DNA of 64,000 bases from Peribacillus asahii (lineage in GTDB: Bacteria; Bacillota; Bacilli; Bacillales; DSM-1321), in NCBI RefSeq assembly GCF_003570725.1, contig NZ_QWVS01000015.1, forward strand, positions 62,001 to 126,000. Direction: 5' to 3'. The notes below the pieces were generated by a model that saw only the letters and a list, made by a program, of their open reading frames with translations, made no database searches and was not told where the DNA came from. Each line of letters starts with the position of its first letter. Within the stretch, counting starts at the first letter, position 1. Of this stretch, positions 45,254-54,159 are shown in pieces. Position numbers and translations under genes: made by a program.

Positions 45254-46113
45254 TGCCACTCACCACCTGGAGTATGGATTTTAAGAATGGTCGTTAAGGT
45301 TTCTTTTAATTCCAGTCGCGAAACAACGGCATCCAATTGACCATGCTTTAATAGAAATTCTGCCGTTTGGAAGTCTTCTGGCAACTCCTCGCGAATGGTC
45401 TGCTCAATAATTCGTCGTCCAGCAAAACCAATTAACGCTCCTGGTTCGGCTAAATTAATATCGCCAAGTGAAGCAAAGCTTGCCGACACACCACCTGTTG
45501 TCGGGTGAGTCATAATCGAAATAATGAGTCCACCTTTATCGCTGAACATTTTTAAAGCCGCACTTGTTTTAGCCATTTGCATTAAACTTAGTACGCCTTC
45601 TTGCATTCGGGCACCACCTGAAGCGGTAAAAATAATAAACGGAATATTCCGTTCAGCCGCTCGCTCAATAGCTCTTGTAATTTTTTCACCGACAACAGAA
45701 CCCATACTCCCCATCCTGAAGTTAGAATCCATAATCGCCGCGGAAATTGTGTGCCCATTAATCGTACCTACTCCTGTCACAACCGCTTCGTTAATATTTG
45801 CTTTCTTTCGGTCTTTCTCTACTTTTTCAAGATAGTCCGGAAATTCAAGCGGATTGACAGAAATCATTTCTTGATCATATTCTGTAAAACTTCCCTCGTC
45901 AAACAAACTTGCAATTCTCTCAAAAGACGACATAGGATGATGATATTCACAGTACAGACATACTTTCTGATTCTTCACTAATTCTTTCGTATACATGATT
46001 TTTTTACAGTTGGGGCATTTGATCATAATCCCAGCCGGAACATCTTGCTGCTCACGGTCAACTGGAATTGTTGCATACTTCTTCTTGGATTTTATAAATA
46101 GCTCTTTAAGCAA
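45250..46113 (-). CDS. accD: Acetyl-CoA carboxylase carboxyltransferase subunit beta
   Basis: Beta partner of AccA, with the zinc finger [14 protein letters not shown] and CLYCEYH near residues 33-58 and the carboxyltransferase core [20 protein letters not shown] near 160 and [17 protein letters not shown] near 202. The length of 287 residues is normal. The start is TTG at 46113, 8 bases after GGGAGG. It is coupled to accA by ATGA. The short gap to the GntR gene (89 bases) may hold a promoter, TTACAC-N17-TGATAC, but it is weak. Confidence 0.96.
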   Translation of the reverse strand: MLKELFIKSKKKYATIPVDREQQDVPAGIMIKCPNCKKIMYTKELVKNQKVCLYCEYHHPMSSFERIASLFDEGSFTEYDQEMISVNPLEFPDYLEKVEKDRKKANINEAVVTGVGTINGHTISAAIMDSNFRMGSMGSVVGEKITRAIERAAERNIPFIIFTASGGARMQEGVLSLMQMAKTSAALKMFSDKGGLIISIMTHPTTGGVSASFASLGDINLAEPGALIGFAGRRIIEQTIREELPEDFQTAEFLLKHGQLDAVVSRLELKETLTTILKIHTPGGEWQ

Positions 46114-46202
46114 GCTGGAATCCTCCCTTTACCGCCTAGTCTATGCATCGATCTTGTCCTAATACTGTATCAGAATCGTACTAAAAACTGTGTAACATCT
46201 TG

Positions 46203-46832
46203 TCACTCGCTCTTCGACATATTTCTGATAAGAGATATGTATGTTGCAACAACTTGATTTTCATCACGTTTTCTCACATATTCAAGCAGTGTTTCATATG
46301 CTTGCTTACTCACTTTCGTATCAGAAAAGGTCGATGCTTTTGCATAACTATTAACAATTCGCCAAATTCTCTCTAGTAACCGGTTACGATTACACATCGC
46401 AACTTTTAAGAAAAAATCTTCATCACTAAAATCGTTTTTTTCAGCCCAACGTATGAGTTGTTCAATCTCATCATCTATGGCATGGGCTATTATTACTCGT
46501 AAACAATCGATTTCGATTAGATTCCTCGTCTCTACTAGATCTTCATTTACTTTATTATTTTGTAAAAAAAATGTTCCCAGAAGCTCTACTAATTTATGCT
46601 CCTGGAAATCTTTAATAAAAGTCCCTTCTCCGCGTCTTGTTTCGATAAGCCCTAACAGCTCTAATGCACGTAACGCTTCTCGAACCGAAGAACGACCAAC
46701 AGCGAGCCGCTCTGAAAGTTCACGTTCTGAAGGAATTTTATCTCCTGGAAGTAGGCCATCTGCTTCAATCATAGTGCGCAGATTTTCTACTACATCAAGA
46801 TAAACCTTGGAAGAGGAATGCTGCTTGCTCAC
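46203..46832 (-). CDS. FadR-type GntR family regulator
   Basis: A DNA-binding regulator. The N-terminal winged helix has PGDKIPSERELSERLAVGRS and VREALRALELLGLIETRRGEG (about 30-75), the classical GntR signature; the C-terminal domain is the helical FCD ligand domain of the FadR subfamily (about 95-200). The ligand is unknown; the neighbours suggest an organic acid or acyl compound. It is inserted between the malic enzyme and accD; Bacillus subtilis has ytsJ directly beside accD. I prefer GTG 46832 as start; a TTG at 46841 overlaps the malic enzyme stop. A FadR-type palindrome lies upstream of the malic enzyme. Confidence 0.85.
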   Translation of the reverse strand: MSKQHSSSKVYLDVVENLRTMIEADGLLPGDKIPSERELSERLAVGRSSVREALRALELLGLIETRRGEGTFIKDFQEHKLVELLGTFFLQNNKVNEDLVETRNLIEIDCLRVIIAHAIDDEIEQLIRWAEKNDFSDEDFFLKVAMCNRNRLLERIWRIVNSYAKASTFSDTKVSKQAYETLLEYVRKRDENQVVATYISLIRNMSKSE

Positions 46833-46837
46833 ATAAA

Positions 46838-48079
46838 TCAAGCCTCACTTTTTCCAATGAGGGCAAGCTTTCTTGTTTTAGCTTTTACTTCCTCCGGATC
46901 GATTTTAATTCTTGCTACACCCGTTTCCATTGCAGCTTTTGCTACCGCAGCCGCTACTTCAGGTGCCACTCGTTCATCGAATGGTCTAGGAATTACATAA
47001 TCCGGATTAAGCTCATGATCTTCTACTAAACCGGCAATCGCGTGAACAGCTGCTACCTTCATTTTCTCGTTAATATGCGTTGCACGTACATCAAGCGCAC
47101 CGCGGAAAATTCCTGGGAAAGCAAGCACATTATTTACTTGATTCGGGAAATCTGAGCGTCCCGTCCCAACCACTTTTGCACCTGCTGCTTTAGCGTCAGC
47201 CGGTAAAATTTCTGGATCAGGATTTGCCATCGCAAAAATAATCGGATCGACATTCATTGACTCAACCATTTCTTTTGTTAGTGCCCCTGCAGCAGAAACA
47301 CCTATAAATACATCTGCCCCTTTGATTACATCTTCAAGTGAACCCCTCTTCTTATCACGATTTGTGATAAGTGCCACTTTTTCTTTAATATCATTCATCC
47401 CTATTGTTCGGCCTTCGTAAATAGCACCCTTTGTATCGCACATAATAATGTCGCGTACACCATAGCTATAGAGCAACTTAATAATAGCAATGCCCGCTGC
47501 CCCTGCACCATTTGCGACAATTTTAATTTCCGTCATTGATTTACCAACAACACGAAGCGCATTAACTAACCCTGCTACCGTCACAATCGCAGTTCCGTGC
47601 TGGTCATCATGAAAAATTGGAATATTTGTTTCTTTCTTCAATCTTTCTTCAATCTCAAAGCAATTTGGAGCGGCAATATCCTCTAGATTCACTCCGCCAA
47701 ATGTAGGTTCAAGTAGTTTTACAGTTTCTATAATTTTATCCACTTCAGTCGTTTTTAAACAAATCGGAAAAGCATCGACTCCGGCAAAGCTTTTAAATAA
47801 TAAAGCTTTCCCTTCCATAACAGGCATCGCAGCTTCAGGACCAATATTTCCAAGTCCAAGTACAGCCGTTCCATCGGAAACAACCGCTACTGTATTTCCC
47901 TTCATCGTATAATCATATACGGTTTCGGGTTTTTCATAAATTTCTTTGCACGGCTCCGCTACACCAGGAGAATATGCCAAACTTAAATCCTCTGCATTTC
48001 GAACTGGTACTTTTGAAACCGTCTCTAACTTCCCTTGATTTGTACGATGCATATGCAATGCTTGTTCTCTTAATGTCAA
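46838..48079 (-). CDS. ytsJ: NAD(P)-dependent malic enzyme
   Basis: Decarboxylates malate to pyruvate. Catalytic residues are in LAYSPGVAEPCKEI (Tyr, near residue 34-47) and VMEGKALLFKSFAGVDAFPI (Lys, near 86-105); the metal site is NLEDIAAPNCFEIEE near 132, and the cofactor domain starts ANGAGAAGIAIIKLL near 191. The length of about 413 residues is that of the short bacterial type. The start is TTG 48079, 8 bases from AAGGAG; the GTG at 48088 lies in the ribosome binding site. The order dnaE-ytsJ-accD-accA matches Bacillus subtilis apart from the GntR insertion. NADP preference is inferred from YtsJ similarity. Confidence 0.93.
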   Translation of the reverse strand: MTLREQALHMHRTNQGKLETVSKVPVRNAEDLSLAYSPGVAEPCKEIYEKPETVYDYTMKGNTVAVVSDGTAVLGLGNIGPEAAMPVMEGKALLFKSFAGVDAFPICLKTTEVDKIIETVKLLEPTFGGVNLEDIAAPNCFEIEERLKKETNIPIFHDDQHGTAIVTVAGLVNALRVVGKSMTEIKIVANGAGAAGIAIIKLLYSYGVRDIIMCDTKGAIYEGRTIGMNDIKEKVALITNRDKKRGSLEDVIKGADVFIGVSAAGALTKEMVESMNVDPIIFAMANPDPEILPADAKAAGAKVVGTGRSDFPNQVNNVLAFPGIFRGALDVRATHINEKMKVAAVHAIAGLVEDHELNPDYVIPRPFDERVAPEVAAAVAKAAMETGVARIKIDPEEVKAKTRKLALIGKSEA

Positions 48080-48130
48080 TGCTCTCACTCCTTGAACTAA
48101 TTAGGCAATAATCAAAAAGTACGAACTTAA

Positions 48131-48143
48131 GTGGTCAGACCAC
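48131..48143. promoter_or_regulatory. FadR/GntR-type palindromic operator
   Basis: GTGGTCAGACCAC is a perfect 13-base palindrome containing TGGT-N3-ACCA, the half-site pattern of FadR-subfamily GntR regulators (compare PdhR, TTGGTAAGACCAA). It lies about 20 bases downstream of the malic enzyme -10, a position suited to blocking transcription. Confidence 0.7.
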
Positions 48144-48159
48144 ACGGGTCTACTTAATC

Positions 48160-48187
48160 ATTCTAACATAACTATGACCATTGTAAA
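48160..48187 (-). promoter_or_regulatory. Candidate promoter of the malic enzyme-GntR genes
   Basis: TTTACA (48187-48182) and TAGAAT (48165-48160) with a 16-base spacer, between dnaE and the malic enzyme. Confidence 0.6.
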
Positions 48188-48190
48188 CAG

Positions 48191-51100
48191 TCAGTCTCTC
48201 TTCAGGATGACATTGCCCTTCCCAACAATGTCAATTAACCGATTATGCAAACGGTCATTAGGCTGAACCCAATCCCATAGAGATAGCTGTACATAACGAT
48301 TTTCCCGTTCGTAGTAAAGCATTACTTTTGTTTTGCCATTATGTTGTAATAAAATTTTTTTAATTTGTAATAAGATATCTTTCGTTTGCTTATCGTTTTC
48401 TATTTTTATAAAAAGAGTTCCTGTTTCTTGGCTTGCAAGTTGCTTAGCTTCATCGATTGAATAGATTTGTTGGACATTTAGTTGAAGCTTTCCATCGCGT
48501 TCTTCCAATGTACCTTGTAACATGACTATTGCATTTGTTTGAATTGTTTCAGCAAACTGTCGATAACTATTCGGAAAAACAACGGCTTCTAAATCGCCAT
48601 CTTCGTCGCTAATAGTCAGAAAGGCCATCAACTCTCCTTTTTTCGTTCGAATAGCCTTCACTGCCGAAATATAAACACCAAGCAATGCCTTTGCTTCTTT
48701 CTTTCTTGTCGCTTCTTCAATCGATATACAGCCAAAATGCTTAAATAGCTTTTGATAAGTACTCACTGGATGATTAGATAAATAGAGACCTAGTACGTTT
48801 TTTTCAAACTGCAGCTTATCTTCTAAACGAATAGGCTCTACTTCAACATACTTAGGTTTCAGTGAAAATTCTCCATCTATCAATAAATCCAGCAAATCTT
48901 CATCTGGCTTTACTAACTCTGCATGATGAAGAGCGACATCAAGGCTAGCTAAAAGCGTTGCTCGGTCACGACCAAACTCATCAAAGGCACCTGAATGGAT
49001 GAGCACCTCCACCACTTTACGTGTGACAATTTTTCCGGAAACACGTAAGCAGAAGTCAAACAAATCACTGAATTTCCCATTGCGACGTGCCGAGAAAATC
49101 TCACGTAAAACGGTTCTTCCTATTCCTTTAATAGCTCCAAGACTATATTGAATGCCATCTTGTCGGGCTATAAACGGATAAGTACTACGATTAATAGAAG
49201 GCGAGTGAATCATCATCCCTTTTTTCTTAGCCTCTCGAACATACTGAGCAATTTTATCCTCATTTCCGATAGCGGAAGTCATTAATGCCGCCATGAAATG
49301 AGCCGGATAATGCGCTTTTAAGTAGGCTAATTGATAAGCAATGACACTATAAGCAACCGCATGACTTCGATTAAAACCATAGTTTGCAAAGCGAACAATT
49401 AAATTATATATGCTCGAAGCGATTTTGTCAGAATAATCTTTATTTTTCGCACCGATAACAAAATGATTTCGCTCTTTGTCTAAAATTTCCTTCTTTTTTT
49501 TCGAAACTGCTCGACGTAATAAGTCAGCCTCTCCCAGTGAAAATCCTGCAAGTTTAGAAGCAATTTGTATAATTTGCTCTTGATACACGATAACACCATA
49601 CGTTGACTCAAGAATTTCCTGTAAATCTGGATGATGGTAATCAATTGGAGCTAATCCATGTTTTCTCTCAATAAATTGAGGGATATTTTCCATCGGTCCC
49701 GGCCGGTATAAGGCATTGACTGCGACAATATCTTCAAAGTGCGTTGGTTTTAACTTAACAAGCACTTTGCGAATCCCCTCCGATTCAAACTGAAACACAC
49801 CCGTCGTTTCACCTTTACTAAACAACGTAAAGGTGTCCTGATCATCCATCGGGATTTTCTCTAAATCGATTTTCTCACCTGTACCTTTTTCAATACTTGT
49901 TAAAATCTGTTCCATGAGCGTTAAGTTCCGTAAACCGAGGAAATCCATTTTTAACAGACCTATTTCCTCCAGAAGATCCATCGGAAACTGTGTTAAATAG
50001 ATACCGGCATGTCCCGTTTGAATAGGGATAATGTCCGTAAGCTGTATATCGCTAATAATGACACCCGCTGCATGGGTAGATGTGTGCCTTGGCAATCCTT
50101 CCAGCGTCATTGCAATTGAGAAAAGCCTTTGATAACGCTCACTTTCTTGAACAAATGCTTGAAGGCGCTTAGATTCTTGATAAGCTTCCTTTAATGTGAT
50201 ACCTAAGCGATTGGGAATCATTTTAGATAATGTTTCCTGCTCTTTTGGATCTAAGCCGAAAACTCGGCCTGTATCGCGCAACGCTGCTTTGGCTGCCATC
50301 GTTCCAAACGTAATAATTTGCGCTACATGGAGTTCACCATATTTTCGGACAACATATTCAATAACTTCTTCACGGCGATGATCTGGAAAATCAATATCAA
50401 TATCCGGCATCGTCACTCGCTCCGGATTTAAAAATCGCTCAAAAAGAAGCGAGTGCTCAATCGGGTCAACATTGGTAATTTGCAATACATACGCCACCAT
50501 AGATCCCGCTGCTGACCCCCGCCCCGGTCCTGTTAAAATTTGATTTTCTCTTGCGAACTTCATAAAGTCCCATACAATCAAGAAATAATCGCTGAATTTC
50601 ATCCGTTTAATCACATCTAATTCATAGCGCAGCCGCTCTTCATACTGTGGAGATGGTTGAGACCTCCTCTTTTTCAACCCCTCAAAACAAATAGCCTCTA
50701 ACATCTCATCACTAGAAACCCCTTGATTAGTTGGATATTTCGGCAAAAGGGTACGCTGAAATGAGAGATTGACCTGACATTGTGCCGCAATATATTGCGT
50801 ATTTTGTAACGCCTCTCTTTTATCCGTAAAAAGCTCTAGCATCTCTTCCATGCTTTTCAAATAAAATTGCTGGGAAGGTAATACTTGTCGCTCTTCATCA
50901 TCCAGCTTATGCCCAGTGCCAACAGCTAGCAGCACTTCTTGAGCCAGTGCATCATCCTTCTCTAAATAATAAACTGGATTCGTTACAACCACTTTTATAC
51001 CCATGTCTTGAGCTAACTGCTCCACCGCTGTGTTCCGTTGGTCCTCCCCCTGTATTTGAAGACGTTGAATAGAGACATAAAATTGCTGAAGCCCAAACAG

Positions 51101-51550
51101 GTCGAGAAACTGGTTTGCTTCCTCTTTCGCTTCCTCAACCTTTCCCTCTTCAAGCAAGCTTTCTATTTTCCCTTCTGCTCCCGGCGATATTGCAATTAAC
51201 CCTTTCGCGTAAGCCTTCAACCAATTTCTAGGCAGTCCTTGCGGTGATTTCGTTTGAATAGCACTGCTAATTTTCAATAAATGATGATATCCTTCTTGAT
51301 TTATCGCTAATAAAAGAAGCGGATATGCCTTTTCTTCCTGGTCAAGAACATCCGCTAGTAAGCCGATAATTGGTTTTATACCGTACTTTTTACATGCTTT
51401 ATAAAAATAAAGCGAGCCATACATTACATTTCGATCACATAACGCTAAGCTTTCCATGCCGTCTGCTTTCGCCTTAGTGACGAGCTCATCAATTTTTACT
51501 GTTGAATTCAATAAACTATACCCGCTCTGAATATGGAGATGAGTAAACAA
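48191..51550 (-). CDS. dnaE: DNA polymerase III subunit alpha DnaE
   Basis: The second replicative polymerase of Gram-positive bacteria, extending primers before hand-over to PolC and used in repair. It has an N-terminal PHP domain (FTHLHIQSGYSLLNSTVKI), catalytic acidic residues in MPDIDIDFPDHRREE near 383-397, GPGRGSAAGSMVAYV near 343, QFESEGIRKVLVKL and RPGPMENIPQFIERKHG near 590-630, helix-hairpin-helix and a C-terminal OB fold (GVYISAVKAIRTKKGELMAF). The length of 1119 residues fits Bacillus DnaE (about 1115). The start is TTG 51550, 9 bases after GGAGG. It has no 3'-5' exonuclease domain, unlike PolC. Confidence 0.97.
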   Translation of the reverse strand: MFTHLHIQSGYSLLNSTVKIDELVTKAKADGMESLALCDRNVMYGSLYFYKACKKYGIKPIIGLLADVLDQEEKAYPLLLLAINQEGYHHLLKISSAIQTKSPQGLPRNWLKAYAKGLIAISPGAEGKIESLLEEGKVEEAKEEANQFLDLFGLQQFYVSIQRLQIQGEDQRNTAVEQLAQDMGIKVVVTNPVYYLEKDDALAQEVLLAVGTGHKLDDEERQVLPSQQFYLKSMEEMLELFTDKREALQNTQYIAAQCQVNLSFQRTLLPKYPTNQGVSSDEMLEAICFEGLKKRRSQPSPQYEERLRYELDVIKRMKFSDYFLIVWDFMKFARENQILTGPGRGSAAGSMVAYVLQITNVDPIEHSLLFERFLNPERVTMPDIDIDFPDHRREEVIEYVVRKYGELHVAQIITFGTMAAKAALRDTGRVFGLDPKEQETLSKMIPNRLGITLKEAYQESKRLQAFVQESERYQRLFSIAMTLEGLPRHTSTHAAGVIISDIQLTDIIPIQTGHAGIYLTQFPMDLLEEIGLLKMDFLGLRNLTLMEQILTSIEKGTGEKIDLEKIPMDDQDTFTLFSKGETTGVFQFESEGIRKVLVKLKPTHFEDIVAVNALYRPGPMENIPQFIERKHGLAPIDYHHPDLQEILESTYGVIVYQEQIIQIASKLAGFSLGEADLLRRAVSKKKKEILDKERNHFVIGAKNKDYSDKIASSIYNLIVRFANYGFNRSHAVAYSVIAYQLAYLKAHYPAHFMAALMTSAIGNEDKIAQYVREAKKKGMMIHSPSINRSTYPFIARQDGIQYSLGAIKGIGRTVLREIFSARRNGKFSDLFDFCLRVSGKIVTRKVVEVLIHSGAFDEFGRDRATLLASLDVALHHAELVKPDEDLLDLLIDGEFSLKPKYVEVEPIRLEDKLQFEKNVLGLYLSNHPVSTYQKLFKHFGCISIEEATRKKEAKALLGVYISAVKAIRTKKGELMAFLTISDEDGDLEAVVFPNSYRQFAETIQTNAIVMLQGTLEERDGKLQLNVQQIYSIDEAKQLASQETGTLFIKIENDKQTKDILLQIKKILLQHNGKTKVMLYYERENRYVQLSLWDWVQPNDRLHNRLIDIVGKGNVILKRD

Positions 51551-51640
51551 ATCTTTCTCCCTCCTTTTTTAAAGCTTATTTTCCCTTATTATAGAGGTAA
51601 TTGTTAGAAAAGAAAATATGTTCTCCTTATCGAACTTGTA

Positions 51641-51669
51641 TCATACTAACGAAAACAATCCCATATAAA
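51641..51669 (+). promoter_or_regulatory. Sigma-E-like promoter of ytrHI
   Basis: TCATACT (51641-51647) and CATATAAA (51662-51669) separated by 14 bases resemble the early mother-cell sigma-E elements (KMATATT and CATACAHT) with a few mismatches. ytrHI are sigma-E genes in Bacillus subtilis. Confidence 0.45.
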
Positions 51670-51707
51670 TAGAGTAAACCACATTATAGACAAAGGATGA
51701 GGAAAAA

Positions 51708-52040
51708 ATGAATGAAGCTTTCGTTCCAGCCTTTATTAATAGCTATTTTATTTCACTTGGAGTTTTATTAGGAGGCGCCCTCATCGGTGGACTTTCCGCT
51801 TTTTTTACAGGACAAGCTCCAATGACAACCGTATTTCGCTTATCCGATAATTTACGTATTTGGGCGATTGTAGCAGCTATCGGTGGAACCTTCGATATGA
51901 TGTACAGTTTTGAGCGCGGTATCTTCAACGGGGAAACGAAAGACATTGTCAAACAAGTACTGTTAATTCTATCTGCATTAGGCGGTGCTCAAACCGGCGC
52001 ACTCATCATCAACTGGTTTACCCAGGAGCATCTTTTATGA
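51708..52040 (+). CDS. ytrH: Sporulation protein YtrH
   Basis: A 110-residue membrane protein with three hydrophobic segments (about 8-34, 47-62, 80-100). The glycine-rich GVLLGGALIGGLSAFF and the conserved FDMMYSFERGIFNGETKD loop identify YtrH, a mother-cell membrane protein needed for efficient sporulation in Bacillus subtilis. The biochemical role is unknown. The last codons overlap ytrI as ATGA, so the pair is translationally coupled. Its divergent neighbour is dnaE, as in Bacillus subtilis. Confidence 0.9.
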   Translation: MNEAFVPAFINSYFISLGVLLGGALIGGLSAFFTGQAPMTTVFRLSDNLRIWAIVAAIGGTFDMMYSFERGIFNGETKDIVKQVLLILSALGGAQTGALIINWFTQEHLL

Positions 52041-52537
52041 GAATTCCTCCTTATCACCGCGATCCAACTTGGCAACGATTCCTTGCTGGAGCAGCACTTG
52101 GCTCACTTATAAGCTGGGTGCTATTCTTTTATTTATTCGGTATTCAGCAAGAAAGACAAATTGTCAAAATTCAAGAGCAGGAGGAAACGATTTTAAATTT
52201 AAATCAAAAAATCTCCATTTGGGAGGAAGAATATCACAAACTGAATGAACAAACGGAAAAAGGATTAACAATTCAAGACGTCCAAGTGAAGATTATAAAC
52301 GGGAATTACTATAAATTAGATTCATTAAGCATCGCCGAGACTGAAGAGGCTATTCGTGATGACCTTGCTTCGCTTATTGCGAAAGACGTCAAAACAATCT
52401 ACAACGGAAGAATACTTTTAAAAAAATCAATTGAGAATAAGATAATCGACATTAATAAAAAAAAATATCGCTTAGAAGTGACAGAACTCATCTTTTATAC
52501 AGATATGTATATTGAGGTAAAATTAGAGCGATTATAG
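52037..52537 (+). CDS. ytrI: Sporulation membrane protein YtrI
   Basis: A 166-residue protein with an N-terminal membrane anchor (about residues 12-34, FLAGAALGSLISWVLFFYLF), then a coiled-coil (about 38-75, IVKIQEQEETILNLNQKI) and a C-terminal alpha/beta domain ending in YTDMYIEVKLERL. It matches YtrI, which with YtrH is required for normal spore formation and localises to the forespore-engulfing membranes. Coupled to ytrH and followed by a shared bidirectional terminator. Function at molecular level unknown. Confidence 0.88.
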   Translation: MRIPPYHRDPTWQRFLAGAALGSLISWVLFFYLFGIQQERQIVKIQEQEETILNLNQKISIWEEEYHKLNEQTEKGLTIQDVQVKIINGNYYKLDSLSIAETEEAIRDDLASLIAKDVKTIYNGRILLKKSIENKIIDINKKKYRLEVTELIFYTDMYIEVKLERL

Positions 52538-52604
52538 AAGTACAAGCGCTGAAGCTTGAAACACTTAACGTCCCTCTAAAAATCGCATAACTTCCTAAAC
52601 AGTG

Positions 52605-52637
52605 AAAAAGAAGCCTCGACGTCGAGGCTTCTTTTTT
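52605..52637. terminator. Bidirectional terminator ytrI/nrnA
   Basis: AAAAAGAAGCCTCGAC is followed directly by its perfect inverse GTCGAGGCTTCTTTTT, a 16-bp palindrome with T runs on both strands between convergent genes. Confidence 0.9.
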
Positions 52638-52639
52638 CA

Positions 52640-53578
52640 TTACGCCTGTTGATTTAATTCTTCTAAATCAGCAAGTATGCGGTCTACTTCATCCCAAGAA
52701 TAAATCGAGGCCCCTGATGCTAGCGGGTGTCCACCGCCATTATACTTTTTAGCAATCGTGTTAATAACTGGGCCTTTTGAGCGGAAACGAACGCGAATTT
52801 CATTATCCTCTTCAATGAAGAATACCCACGTTTTTACCCCTTTGATTGAACCAAGTGTTCCGACTAACTGTGAAGCTTCTGATGCAGTTGCTCCGAATTG
52901 CTTCATAGTCTCTTTCGTAATAATCATTTTACCCGTTCCGTGTGGAAGCACCTCGAAATGTTGCAATACATATCCGTTCAAACGAACAATATTTTCACTT
53001 ACATCATACATCTCTTGGAACAACTGAGGACGGGAAAAGTTATAATTAATCAGCTCACTTGCATAAGCAAATGTTTTTTCCGTTGTGCTTGGAAACAGAA
53101 AACGACCAGTATCCCCAACGATACCAGCAAATAACAACCTTGCTGCCTCATCGCTTAACTTCAACCCCTGTTCTTTACCTGCTAAATAAAATTCATAAAT
53201 CATTTCTGAACAAGAGCTTGCGCTTGTATCTACCCATAACAGGTCACCATATGGATCCGCATTCGGATGATGATCGATTTTAATTAATTTTGCCCCAGTT
53301 TTATAACGTTCATCGCAAATTCTTCCTGTATTAGCTGTATCACATACAATAACAAGTGCTCCTTCGTACATATCATCTGAAATCACATCTAATCTTCGTA
53401 AATAGTTTAGCGATGGCTCCTCTTTCCCTACTGTATAGATTTGTTTTGTCGGAAAAGATGCTTTCAAAATTTCTGCCAATCCCCCTTGTGATCCATATGC
53501 ATCAGGATCTGGACGAACATGACGATGAATAATGATTTTCTCATACTGTTTAATTTCCTCTAAAATAGTCGCTTTCAT
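52640..53578 (-). CDS. nrnA: Bifunctional oligoribonuclease / PAP phosphatase NrnA
   Basis: Degrades short RNA oligomers (nanoRNA) and converts 3'-phosphoadenosine-5'-phosphate to AMP. DHH phosphoesterase motifs in order: RHVRPDPDAYGSQGG near residue 18-32, VCDTANTGRI near 83, KIDHHPNADPYGD near 102, IVGDTGRF near 154; the DHHA1 domain has YNGGGHPLASGAS near 283 for substrate binding. The length of 312 residues is normal. In Bacillus subtilis the gene is ytqI/nrnA at the same place beside ytrI and ytpI. Confidence 0.95.
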   Translation of the reverse strand: MKATILEEIKQYEKIIIHRHVRPDPDAYGSQGGLAEILKASFPTKQIYTVGKEEPSLNYLRRLDVISDDMYEGALVIVCDTANTGRICDERYKTGAKLIKIDHHPNADPYGDLLWVDTSASSCSEMIYEFYLAGKEQGLKLSDEAARLLFAGIVGDTGRFLFPSTTEKTFAYASELINYNFSRPQLFQEMYDVSENIVRLNGYVLQHFEVLPHGTGKMIITKETMKQFGATASEASQLVGTLGSIKGVKTWVFFIEEDNEIRVRFRSKGPVINTIAKKYNGGGHPLASGASIYSWDEVDRILADLEELNQQA

Positions 53579-53754
53579 GATACTCCCCTTTTCATTCTAT
53601 CTATGTCTATTTAAACAAAAACAAGAAAGAATAAAAAGCTTTAATTGCTTTTCAGTGGAATTCTTTCTATGATTGACGGTACAATACAAAAAAGGATATT
53701 ATTAACAATTATCCACACCAGCATTATTTCTCTCACATTGGAGGTTGCTCATTC

Positions 53755-54066
53755 ATGCCTATTTTCGTTGTACTCATTATTGTTTCATTAGCCCTCTACG
53801 TATTTTTTAAAGTGAAATCATTGCGAACTCGTTTACCAATGGAGAAAAAATGGATTTCTAGTAAATCTTCAATGGCATTAGGCTCTTTTGTAACTTTCTT
53901 CGGAATCAATCAACTCTTTTTATTTCAATCTATGGTCACATACATTGTAGCAGGTATATTCATTGTAATTGGTAGTATAAACCTAATCGGCGGGTACAAA
54001 ATGTACAAATATTACCTCCCCTATGCCATAGACGAAGCAGAAGCGATTGTACAACAAAAAGGATAG
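53755..54066 (+). CDS. ytpI: YtpI family membrane protein
   Basis: A 103-residue membrane protein with three hydrophobic segments (about 2-17, 40-60, 63-82) and a basic region between the first two (KVKSLRTRLPMEKKW). The position between nrnA and ytoI and the topology fit the YtpI family; function unknown. GGAGG lies 10 bases before the ATG. A terminator follows at once. Confidence 0.8.
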   Translation: MPIFVVLIIVSLALYVFFKVKSLRTRLPMEKKWISSKSSMALGSFVTFFGINQLFLFQSMVTYIVAGIFIVIGSINLIGGYKMYKYYLPYAIDEAEAIVQQKG

Positions 54067-54086
54067 TCCAAACGGATTATCCTTTT
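54057..54086 (+). terminator. Terminator of ytpI
   Basis: AAAGGATAGTCC and GGATTATCCTTT form an imperfect 12-bp stem around AAAC, followed by TTTG. Confidence 0.75.
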
Positions 54087-54159
54087 TGTTATGTTATATG
54101 ACTTTGTTCACTATTAGATTCAAACACTATTACTAATAAACGAGTACCTTACGCTTTTC

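Noticed and set aside
46130-46200. FapR-like operator before accD
   Set aside because: TTAGTAC is present on the minus strand but the other half of the palindrome does not match well enough.
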